Shown here: positions 34,649-45,858 of the stretch, in pieces
Layout: every line of letters starts with the position of its first letter
How positions within the stretch are numbered: the stretch's first letter is position 1
Assembly (NCBI GenBank): GCA_034509735.1
Contig: JACGWO010000005.1
Location: forward strand, 33,944,479 to 34,008,478
Length of the DNA stretch: 64,000 bases
Direction of reading: 5' to 3'
DNA from: Sesamum alatum
Taxonomy: Eukaryota > Streptophyta > Magnoliopsida > Lamiales > Pedaliaceae
Notes under the pieces: model-generated
The model's input: the letters and a program-made list of their open reading frames with translations, nothing else
Database searches by the model: none
Told to the model about the DNA's origin: nothing
Made by a program: the position numbers and the translations under genes

Positions 34649-37600
34649 ATGAAGCCATGCTGGAAGATGCATCTGCGCCTTCTTTGTTTTCTCGTACTCC
34701 TGGTAATCAAATGTTTTGTATTAACGACTTGATTTTCGTTCATAATTCTCCGCATGATGAATTTTCACGTTCTTGTTCTTGTATGATGATGAATGCATCA
34801 GGGACTGTCGGGTTTCGTGATCTTGAATTTACGTTGCATCACTGAGAAAACTGAAAGCCATGTCGTCATTCTGTCAGAACGGCTTCTCAATGCTTCTTTC
34901 TCACAGATTGAAAACGCTGCAAAGCTCCTTGATCCTCTTGACTCCTCTGTGGGTGGCAAGAACCCTGATTTCATCCTTGAACGGGACTGAATTAACGTTT
35001 GATGCGATCAAGACAAAGGTTTGATTCAAAAACTAGTACAAAATCTTAGCTTTGGATGAAGAAAAAAAGTTTTAAGTTGTTGTTTTGACGCTAAGTTCTT
35101 GCTTTAATTACTCAGATTGCGCCGCACTTATTCCTGGCACTATCGACGATCCCACATGTTTCGCGTGTATCTTACACTGGATTGGATGGCCTATCGTTCT
35201 TGTACTACAAGAACAATAAGGATGAGACGTTCGCGGTTTTTTCAAATTCTTCTTCCTCTTTGTCATCCTCTGAATGTTATGCTCAACCGGTTAATCGCGA
35301 CACTGGGAAGCTGTATGGCCAAGTAGTTAGGTCGGATACAGGACATGTACACTCAATTCAACGATATGTTAATGTGTCGTCGTCCTCTTGTTTGGTGTGG
35401 AGAGAATGGGAAGAAGGTAAAGAGCTTATGTTTCTCTATAGTGCAGCAATGGATGGAAGAGGCTTGATCACCATTGGTTATCCAGCCAAAGTAGTTGCTG
35501 ATCACTTTGATGGGCTTAAATTTTACGGAGGGGATTTCCACTTGGCAATGAGCACTGGCCAAGTGGTTGTGGAGAGCAAGCTCGAGGACACTCGTATAGA
35601 TGTGCAAAACGGGACAGTCTCGGTGGAGACAGTAAGTATGAACGGTGATGTTCAAGACAAAAGTGATTACTATTCTTGCACGACGTTGGGTGATGAAGAT
35701 GGTGGACAGTTGAGTCGTTTTCACATGAAGATCGAGGGGAAAACGCACATCTTTTATTGCTCAATTCTTGAAGTTGGAGGATTTGAAATGGTACGGGTTT
35801 ATTCTCAGGTTTCAAATCCATCGAACTCAATTTTATGAACCTGAGGGACTAATGATATGAAAATATGAATAAATGACATATATTAGTGATTATTGAGTTC
35901 ATTTTTCGTGTCTTATTAGCTTCCAGATGTGTTATTTCTCAGGTATATGTGCTAGCTTTCCCCACAAGAGGACTAGAGAGTTTAGCCCACAAGAATGTCG
36001 GTCTAGCGTTGATTCTCCTTGCCTTTATGCTTGCAACTATAGTCATCTCGGTTGGTGTTTTCATGATCATCATCTTGAAATCTGCCAGAAGAGAGATGTT
36101 TCTGTGTGATGCTCTCATCAAGCAAATGGAATCGACTCAACAAGCAGAGCGGAAGAGTATGAATAAGAGTCTTGCATTTGCCAATGCAAGTCACGACATA
36201 CGTTCTTCTTTGGCAGCCATTACCGGTTTGATAGATCTTTGTCATGGAAAGACCGAACCCAATTCTGATTTGTCAGCCAACTTAGCCCAGATGAATACTT
36301 GTGCAGGCGACCTCATAGGTCTGTTTTTTTATCCAAATATCGCATAATTTTTCATAATTTCTACCTTAAGTATTTTTAATCAGTTTACATGTTTCATGAC
36401 AAGCCAATGTTGCTTTTACAGGCATATTGAACTCTGTTCTTGATACAAGTAAAATCGAAGCTGGAAAAATGCAACTTGAAGAAGAGGAATTTAACATTGC
36501 CGAGCTTCTTGAGGATGTTGTTAATATGTACTATCTCCTTGGCATGAAAAAAGGCATCGATATGGTGCTTGATCCCTGTGATGGCTCAATCTTCAAGTTT
36601 AACCTTGTTAGAGGGGACAGAGCAAAGCTCAGGCAGATATTATGCAATCTATTGAGCAATGCTACCAAGTTTACATCGGAGGGGCATATCTCAGTTCGAG
36701 CTATAGCTAGGAAACCGAGCATAGAAAACGCGATAATTACTTCCAATCGCAAGAGCATGTTGAACTGTTTGTCAAACTTGTGCTTCAAAAACAAGGGGAG
36801 CTTCAGCACACTGGAAGGCCTCCATACAATTCAACAAGATTCTAATTGCATGGAGTATATATTTGATGTTGATGATACTGGAAAGGGAATCCCCAAGGAC
36901 AAGCAAGAGTCTGTTTTTGAAAACTTTGTTCAGATAAAGGAAACAACCCTCGGAGGAGAAGGCACCGGTTTAGGACTAGGAATTGTTCAGTCCCTAGTAA
37001 GTACTACCCTTTCTTCTTGTTTGAATCTTGTTTTAATAATTATGAACGTTTTATTCAAAGGTCGACATCTTATTCCAGGTTCGTCTAATGGGGGGCGAAA
37101 TCAAGATTCTTTATAAAGAGCAAGGTGAAAGAGGAACTTGCTTCAAATTCAATGTATTTCTCACTGCATGTCACCCCATCACTTGTGATATAGAGGAACA
37201 AGGAACTTTTAAGAACATGAATGGATATGGATATCCAATCAACGTCCATCATCATTTCGGGCAGTCATTACCACCTAGGCGAGATGGCTCGCGTGTCATT
37301 CTTTTTCTTGCTGGCGAACAGCGCAGAAGAATATCCAAAAGGCTGATTCAGAGCTTTGGTATCAAAGTCTTGGTTGTGGGACACAACCAATATCTTCTAT
37401 ATGTCCTTGAGGTGATAAAGAAAAAAATGGATCTCTCGTTGGCTAGTTCTGAGAACTCATCAAGCAACTCTAATAGATCAGGAACTTCATACTCAAGTTC
37501 CACAAGGCCATCGGTTTTGTTTCTCATTGTGATTGATGCCAATGCAGTGTCCGTCTCAGAACTACGTCCCATCTTAGCTAATTTCAAGAAAGAGGTTCAA

Positions 37601-40600
37601 GACGTCCGCTGCAAGTTCGTGTGGCTGGAAAATCCCGTGGCACGAAACAACTCAATAGGGTCTGAAGACAGCAAGATACCTCCACCTTGTGATCACATTC
37701 TGTCAAAACCTTTGCATGGGTCGAATCTATATCGTCTTTTAGGCCTTCTCCCAGAATTCGGAGGCACATTTCAACCATACGTTCCAGAAGGTAATACTAT
37801 AACGACACAAGAAACTACAATCCCGAATGAAGTTGAGCAGGTTGTGATTCATGAAACATATAAAGAACGCAGCAACGAGCAACAACCGTTGAATGGAAAG
37901 AATGTTTTGGTGGTCGATGATGACACAATTCAATTGAAATTATCAACGACAGTGGTCCGTATACTTGGAGCAACACCCCATGTTTGTGAGAATGGGAAAG
38001 ACGCATATGATCTAGTCTGCAAGACTCTAAAAGATAGGAATGAAGGTGCTCTTTGCTTTGACTACATCTTCATGGATTGTAAGGTACATTTCCTCACAAA
38101 ATATTATGTTCTTGCATTTCAAAAAGAAATTGGAATTGCATTTTTTCGTCAAACTAGTAAAATACACGTGCATTGCGAGAGGGAATTTAACATAGTGGAT
38201 AGAATAATTCATGGTGTGGGTTGAATGATGTGTAGAGAAGAGATCCCCTGATTCCTTGATAATAATAGGTTCGGTATAGCTCGAGAGAATATATTGGATT
38301 AAATTAGGAAAAACCTAGTGTGCAAAAATACTTGTCTGTTTGATTGATCCGTTAATATTAAATGCGTTGTATTGATTAGGTGGACCCTATAGCCGTAGCA
38401 CTTCTTCCTAAATTTGCATTTTTTTTTCCTTCGACGTAATTGCTTGTTATAGTTGATTTTATTGCTTTTCAGTAGTTTCATAAATCATTCAAATTTTCGA
38501 TTGTCCAAATAATTAGGGATTAGTCATAGTTGTGGTAACTGTTTCATTAAATCCTCGTAGGTTCGATATCTTTTATACTACTTGATAGTTAGTGCACTTG
38601 CTAGTACATATTTTTGCAATCCAAGTATAAATCTTTTAAAAATATGTATTATATTTATAAAGAATCTCATAAAAAATATTTAATGTTTATGTATGATGGT
38701 AAATATATTTGAAGAAATTAGAAAAGGAACAAATAAGTAAAATATTGTAATGAGAAATTTTTTATTGAAAATATTGATACCAAAACATGATTATGAAAAA
38801 TAAATTCCTTCCGTATATTTGTATATTTTGCTTCCTCAAGTGGACGTTGAAGATTAATCTTGATGGAGTGTTGGAAGCTCTCAAAAATTATTTTAAAAAT
38901 ATTTTTAAATACTATAAAAACTTCTAAATGTATATATAGAGCTCCCTTAAAAAATTTCTCAAACTTCTATATCTTTCTAAAACCTTGCATCCACAAGTTC
39001 TACGTTTATATAAAATATTATATATTTTTTTTAATATTTTTAAATTCATGTTGCATTCAATGCTTTTTGTACTGTACTTTTAATACTAACCTCTAAATCA
39101 GTGTAGATTCCTTTAAAATATATCGACTTTTAAGTTCTTCATATATCTTCATCTCCCTTGATTTTTTTTTTCTATAGAACAATGTGCATAGTGTAAGAAA
39201 GAGAGATGACATTCGAGTATAAAAATAATTATTCATGACTGCAAGATCATGAGTTTAATCTTATTAAAATTTGTCTGTGTATCTTTTTATCTTTTATTAA
39301 ATTCACTTTGCTTTAATTATATTGATATTTGCCATAGTTTTTATTAAAAGAATCAATATTATTAAAAATTATAATACACAAAAAGAATTTTTTTACTTTT
39401 GTCTATCATAATTTAACATGATAATAATGATGATATAAGTGGTAATCACGTTATAGTTTAACTTTAAGTGATTTTAAAGTTTAATTTATAAAATTAACAT
39501 TAGCATATCCGAGTACATTGAATGTAGAAAACTATTGATAGTTTTTTTTATAAGATTTTATTGGAAATATTAAAAATATTTTTTTTTATTTTAACTTGTA
39601 TCTAATAATGCATCGCTCAACTGATTTTATTTTTAATTGAATTTGAGCATGAAAGCAATTCTTATCCCACACAGTAAATCATATAATGAAACACTCTAAT
39701 AAAAATTTTAGTAGGATATACAAACGAGCATTTCGCCAGATTGCTTATTCGGAATTTTTAAATATTTTGTAAAAGTATATTTTAAATAGATTTTTTATTT
39801 TTCTTGATCTCATTTTGTTTCAACTATATGTATCATAAATAAGTTTGTAAATAAGAATTTAAAAGAATATACTAAAACATTAAAAGCAATGAGAGTCATA
39901 GAAGATTGTTAGTTCCTGCATTAAATTGCATAGTTTATTATGTTTTTCAATTTTCTTTAATACAAGTAAAATAAAATTTATAACTTTAATTATGTTTTGC
40001 TTATGGTTTATTCTTTGTCCAATTCAAAAAAAATTCGGAGTGTTAAATGATGACTCTAGTAATCATACTTGTTTGATACGTTAATAATATCTTACATAGA
40101 AAATTTTGCTCCACATAAAAAGATTAAGGAACATAAAACATTTGCTGAAAATAAGTCATAGTTCTCTAATATGAATTTGGCTTTTCATGCATAATATTTT
40201 GTTCGATTCCACATTTTTTCTGCAAAATAATTTCTCATTGCCATATTTACTTCGTTGTTTTATACTTTTACTTTTTTTATTACTTAGAAAAAACATCAAA
40301 TAAGATAATAGTGTTTTTAACTTTTACAAAATACTAGTAAAATAATATTATTACAGTCAATTTTTTTTCCGTTTAAAACATCCCTATGCTTAAGTACTTT
40401 AAGTGCATTTATGGCATATGAACATATATACTCTATACATGTGTATGAAATATTAAAAAACTATTTCAAACTTTGAATTAAAAACCGATATTTCATTATA
40501 TATTAATAATTTATCACGGGAATCGTCTAAGTTACATTCTTATCCTTCAAATTAATAAGTGTTATCATACTTTCACATATAAAATAAATAATAGATGCAT

Positions 40601-41109
40601 TGGTTCTTGCCCATTGGGATTTTTCATACTATATTTTGGTGAGCAACATGTCATAACTTAATTTCAACTAAAAGAACATGATGCTTTTTCACGGTTTATT
40701 ATTACGGTCAAAAGTAAAAAAAAAAAATGACGAATTCTAATTAAATATTGGTGAACCGTGGTAAGAACTAAAGTTTTCACATTAGTTTTTTCTGGCCGTG
40801 GTAGATAGTATTACTTTAACACAATTTTTAAATCGTAGTCATTTATAAACGTCGGGAATAATCTATCGTATTTGTTGTTTGTTTACAATGTGTTTCTTTG
40901 GTAAGCAGATGCCTGTAATGGATGGATTTGAAGCAACAAGATTGATCAGGGAGGAGGAGAAAGCATATGGAATTCACACCCCTATAATTGCACTAACTGC
41001 CTATGAAACGGCAGAAGAAATTGGTAAGACGATGATTGAGGCTGGGATGGATCATCATCTGGTAAAACCACTGCAAGTAAAGAAAGTTTTGAAGCTTCTT
41101 GAACATTAA
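34649..41109 (+). CDS. CKI1: CKI1-like hybrid histidine kinase, seven exons, frameshift in exon 2
   Basis: Exons 34649-34702, 34802-35018, 35116-35808, 35943-36318, 36422-36996, 37079-38083 and 40909-41109. Allowing for one extra base in exon 2 (see 34946-34958), they encode about 1,039 residues. CKI1 signals through phosphotransfer proteins and type-B response regulators without binding cytokinin, and is needed in the female gametophyte and procambium of Arabidopsis. Visible parts: N-terminal membrane segment (about 10-28), extracytoplasmic region, second membrane segment VGLALILLAFMLATIVIS (about 340-357), H-box FANASHDIRSSL with His near 405, N-box LRQILCNLLSNATKF, G1 DVDDTGKGIP, F box VFENFVQ, G2 GTGLGLGI, and a C-terminal receiver with acidic DDD (918-920), phosphoacceptor Asp in FMDCK (971), Thr 1003 and Lys 1026. 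The last intron is 2.8 kb. Whether the gene is functional depends on the frameshift. Confidence 0.9.
34946..34958 (+). other. Apparent single-base frameshift in exon 2 of the CKI1-like gene
   Basis: Up to here exon 2 reads SQIENAAKLLDPLDSSV in the frame set by exon 1, then soon hits TGA at 34988. The next frame reads VARTLISSLNGTELTF and on to the exon 3 splice, matching the CKI1 layout. The switch falls at GTGGGTGGCA: one extra G makes the difference. Either a real insertion or a base-calling error in a G-rich site. Confidence 0.75.
38084..40908 (+). other. 2.8-kb last intron of the CKI1-like gene
   Basis: The donor GTACATTT and acceptor TTTGGTAAGCAG interrupt the receiver domain just after the phosphoacceptor motif. 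The sequence is AT-rich. Near 40660-40860 there is GTGAACCGTGGTAAGAAC and CTGGCCGTGGTAGATAG, resembling the CACTA-like repeat at 49203-49520, so a decayed copy is possible. No reading frame was recognised. Confidence 0.7.
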
Positions 41110-42094
41110 TATGATTTCTTCGCGACATGTTTGACTTGTTTCTAAGCAGTTCCTTAAAACGTTATTTAGATTTGGTAGTGTATATGAGTACGCTAACATT
41201 TTGTCGTCAAAATGGGATGGGACGGTTTAAAATTTCATATTTTTTTCGTCCACATGGAGGTCTGTAAGAGTTGTTGATCTGTGTGGATTGCTGGACCAAC
41301 TTTGAACAGTAGTGGATTGGCAGATTGACATTACAATACAGAACAAACACTTAAATGTTCAACATTCATCTTTGATGAAGTTAATGTGAACATACAAAAG
41401 TTGCAACTTAAGCAGACAGTCTGAATATATTGTCACAAAAGTGCTACTTTAAGACCACTTAAATGAGTATTCATCATTTATTTTCATGACATGCATCTTT
41501 AACATCACTTCTGTAATTTTTCGACATTATTAAACAAGTCGAATCAGCCAAAATCCCCGATCTAGGCACCGGTGGTGTTCTAGTAAATGAAAAAGAGAAG
41601 AAAACGAGACTGCGTGCTTAAGAATTGGAAGCAGTACAACAGATGAACACGAAAAACAACACTAAGAGCAACAAGACAAACGATACCAGTAAATTGTAAT
41701 ACCTACAGTAAACTTGCATGAGTAGCTGGATATTGTAGCATATTCGTACATTCATTCGCCTATATAAGATGCAGACTTGTGATAAGATCATCCACGAGGC
41801 TTGGTTCGTTTGACACATTACTGAGTAAAGAAGATTTGCATAAGTTCCAGATAAAACTTTCCGTGGAACTGATATAATAAATATGCAGCATGAAGATGGA
41901 AGAAACTGATGGACTACGGAGACTTATAGTATTATAAGTGAACAAATTCATCACTTACTGCTCTTAACCTTAGTATTTCAAGGCCACAGCCCATTAATGT
42001 AAGTTTACAAAAGGAGATACCGTACCTGGTTTCAAGAGTCATTTTTGTATACCTCGGATTTTTTTGTTTATCCTCGTTTTTTATGGCAGCCAAC
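41110..42094. other. Convergent intergenic region, nothing recognised
   Basis: Holds the 3' UTRs of the kinase (+) and the pseudouridine synthase (-). No repeats with clear ends and no convincing reading frames. Confidence 0.6.
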
Positions 42095-44020
42095 CTAGGA
42101 AGATAGTTGTGCTAGTGCTTTGCTAGCCCACAACGGCAGAGGTGCTTGAATCAAAACGGACTGACCTGTAATCGGATGCTCAAAAGACAGGCTTTCTGCA
42201 TGAAGTTCATGCCCTTCATATGTTGTATCCTTCCACTCACAGACACCTTCATACTTCACATCTCCTCTTATAGGTATTCCAAGATACTGGCAATGCAAAC
42301 GAATTTGGTGTGTTCTTCCACTTCTAGGATGTGCTCTCACTAGAACCTCGGCTTTGTCTGTATCACAGGTAATTTCAGATTTTTCCTCAACAACAATGAG
42401 TTTTTCTCCATGTCTTTCGGATCCAGACAACCCTGGGAAGCAACCTTTCCCATTTACTGACAGAACTTCAAATGAAGTTTCCATGTCCCGAACAAATGAT
42501 CCACCAGGTAGTACCCGACCAACATCTGAAAAAGCATAAACACGCCAGGCTCCGTGTCTCGATCGACCATGACCAGATCGTATGATTATATTTTCCCATT
42601 TTGGTGCTGTGCCAATGCAGAAAGCAAGATAAGTCTTCTTGACCGTGTGGTCTGTAAATGCTTTCACAAGCTTAGCCGCTACTTTGTGTGACTTGGTTAT
42701 GACTGTAACACCACTTGTATCACGATCCAGCCTATTAGATAGATGGAGCTCTTGCAATTTCACTTGCTCCCCTGGGATATACAGAAACCTTCACTATTAA
42801 ATACAAATAACAAAATCTCTTGGTGATAAATAGATCCAAGTTTTCGCAAAGCTCATCACTACTTTCTATAGAGGAACGGACTAATGATCCATACAACACT
42901 TGAATTCTGTAGATGCTACACAGTTGGTTCTCATGCTTTAAAGACTACAAAGTGGAGGTTCAAACTGGCTGCTTTAGAGAATCAGCAGATGAGTTGGGGT
43001 TACGGGTTCTTTCTGTACCTCTATCTAGCAATCAAACTTGAACATTTAGCAAAGAATTCTTTCACACGAATGAAAGCGCATCATTTCGGGTCCGGAGTGA
43101 GTTAATTGATTATCCACTAAACTGCCTTAGGAAACACCATGGAAGCATCAAATTCTGGATCACTCTATGAAGTCATTCATTTCTTTGGAGCATAAACAAA
43201 TAGAATCAAGCTGAACATGAGTTCAAGCTCGTACTGAACTTTTTCGAGGTAAAAATTGTATTTGAGCTTGATCATACTGTTAATCAAATCGAGCTTGAGC
43301 GAGCTTTGACGAGCTCAGATAATTCAATCTTTCTTTCCTTAACTAAGTTGAGTTCGAGCCCAATTGCAAACATTATTCAGCAAAAAGGCTGGTGCAAATT
43401 TTGCTTTGTAATGTTCATCGAATAAGCTCAAACAAGTTCTTACAGATTAATCTCGTACCAAATTTCAGCCCTAATTCATTGCTTTCCAGTTATACAATCA
43501 CATCAAAACAGAACATCACAAGCATAAATTCAAAACCAAACGAAAAGCATGAATAAGAACACATTAACATCTAATTTCTTCCGTAATTCAATCAAAGACA
43601 AGTGACTGTAAACAAATTTAACCACAAAAAAGAAGAGGAAAAAATGCTGAAAATCAGCATACCTTGATCAGCATTCAGGAGATTGTGAACAGAAGATAAA
43701 ATGCTTTCGCAATAAATTCCCTGAGGTTTATTGACGGCAATCAGCCACTCATCTTCGAATAGCACATCTTCCCGGGAGAGAGAAAACAGTGCAGACTTCG
43801 AAGAAGCTGTTAAAGCTCTACTCAACTCGAGGTTCTTGGATATGAGCGGCGGCGGCGGGGAGAGTGGCACCGGGTAATTTTGGAGAGTTTCGGGGGTGTT
43901 TTCCAACTGGGTTTCGGGAGATTTCATGTGGGCTTCGGCCGCCATGGACAAGAACTCGACGGGTTTGGAGATCCTGAAGAGGAGAGGACGGTGACAACCA
44001 ACGAAGGGCATTCTTGTCAT
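42095..44020 (-). CDS. RluA-family RNA pseudouridine synthase, two exons
   Basis: Exons 43663-44020 and 42095-42771 (intron 891 bp, phase 1) encode 344 residues. The family converts uridine to pseudouridine in rRNA or tRNA. The catalytic motif is SNRLDRDTSGVTVITKS (131-147), with the nucleophilic Asp at 135; Asn stands where many family members have His before RLD. Further family blocks are VKKTYLAFCIG, HPRSGRTHQIRLHCQYLGIP and the entry segment DEWLIAVNKPQGIYCE. It resembles plant RNA pseudouridine synthase 1. There is no S4 domain. Three starts are possible (44020, 44011, or an ATG at residue 26, MAAEAHMK). I chose the first ATG; the Pro-rich N-terminus could be an organelle-targeting extension, but that is inference. 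Confidence 0.92.
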
Positions 44021-45858
44021 TTTGGATGAACGACTACAAATACGAAAAAGCAATAAATATGTATTTGATTTTAATGTGATGTGTTTATCAAAAAAATATT
44101 AAGTAAAATATTAATTATTAAAGAAACGAATTATATGAATGCAACTATTTAAATAAAAAACAAAAAATGATAATCTGAGATGACCGGAGTTACTATTTTT
44201 AGATGAAATTGTACTTATATATTTATCAGATATATTTGAATAAAGAAGAATAAAGAGGATAATTATGATTTTGATAGTTGTTGGATTTTTGAACATCAAG
44301 ACCAAGTACAACATGTCCTATAAATGTTATGACGAGGCCCTGTGATCACACTCTTTCTTTAAATTACTACCACACAAAAGAATTAATAAGGAATTGAGTT
44401 TATCAGACATCACGATTGATGCATGTAAGAACAGTTGCATGTTGTACTGAAAGGACGACATTAAGTCCGAGTCGTGCAAGTTTTGCAGTGTCCAAATTAC
44501 AAGTTGCAGAAGTCGCAAAATTGCCAGGGCAAGAGGTCTGTCCGCATAACGCATATGGGGATCCATGTGCCCCTCCCCCCGATGAGTAGCCTGCCCTCTA
44601 ACCCCGGTTGAGGACATCCTGACCAATGGATCAGTGCAGCAGTTGATCGAGGATGCTAAGACTCAACCTCCTGTATACATTCAAGAGACAATGAAATTAC
44701 ATTAATTTTTTTTTTTTTTGTATTTTTTACTTAAAAATTGTAACATTTCAATTTTTATTTATTTTATTAACATTAATTGCACTTTTCCAATTCTCTTTAT
44801 TTTTTAAAATTTATATCTATAAATTAAATTTAATTACAGTTAGTAATTTACATAAAGTATAGATACAATTAAAAAAATATCCAAAAATTATTGGGTGGAA
44901 TTTCCGACCGTCAAACCATCATAAATCCATCTTCCAAATATCCGTCGAAACTTTCTTTTAGTAAACCCATAAAATCAGTGCAATTATTATAATTGAAATT
45001 GGTACACAAGCAAATTCATAGTTAAGAAATTTTGATGATATTGCAATAAAATGGAAAAAAATTAACTGGACATACATACAAATGTGCAACTCAACCCTTA
45101 TCAAAAATAAAATAATAATTTACTTTTCTGTATTTTTTAAAATGAATCAATTTACCTCACTATGTTTTTTAAAATAGAGCAATTTACTAGTGGGTAAATT
45201 ACTCCATTGTAAAACACAGGGAGGTAAATTATTATTTTTTCTTTGGATAAATTACAGCTACCTCCCATGAGATTTGACATAATTACAAATACTACTCGTT
45301 GTTTGAGAAATTACAAATACCCCCTGAGGCTTGTAACTGTCGAATAGATAACACATTTTCATCCATTTTTATGGGTAAACTTATCAAAATGTTCTTATGC
45401 ACTGAATTATTTTATATTTAATTCTTAAAATATTTGGACTATAATGCGTAGGAAGAGGTTTTTTAAGTTTTTTACACAGAGGAGCAATAATGCAATTTAC
45501 CTCAACTGATTTTTCTTCAATTTTAATAAAAAAAAAAAATTATGGGCAAAATGGTCAATTTCAGGACTTCGATTAACAATTACAAACCTCATGGGGTATT
45601 TGTAATTTTTCAAACAACGAGGGGATATTTGTGATTATGCCAAATATCAAGGGAGGTAGATGTAATTTACCCTTTTTCTTGTCATAAGGGTTAATTTGCT
45701 CATTTGCAATATCTGTATTAAACCCATAATTAATTGAAGAATGTATTTTTTTCTCAAAGCATATTTTGTCCCAAAACAAAAATGCTTCTTCAAAAACAAC
45801 CACGAATCCCACATTTCTTCCATCCTTAATGCAGGATTTCAGGTTTTGTACATCTACA
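44021..45858. other. Intergenic with one MITE
   Basis: Contains the promoter of the pseudouridine synthase (minus strand), a family A MITE at 45245-45672, and the 3' end of the TRF-like gene. At 45100-45235 the text TTTTTTAAAATAGAGCAATT and ACACAGGGAGGTAAATTATT matches part of 4355-4680, a further repeat I could not bound. No gene is supported. Confidence 0.6.
45245..45672. mobile_element. Mutator-like MITE, family A, copy 2
   Basis: Starts GGATAAATTACAGCTACCTC and ends GAGGTAGATGTAATTTACCC. The flanks TTTTTCTTT (45236-45244) and TTTTTCTTG (45673-45681) match at 8 of 9. It lies under 200 bp from the stop codon of the TRF-like gene, perhaps within its 3' UTR or terminator region. Confidence 0.75.

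Noticed and set aside
42884..43105. 73-codon open frame in the pseudouridine synthase intron
   Set aside because: It lies within a well-defined intron on the opposite strand and lacks any familiar motif.
44021..44053. Upstream extension of the pseudouridine synthase frame
   Set aside because: The extension opens on TTG; the first true ATG is at 44020.
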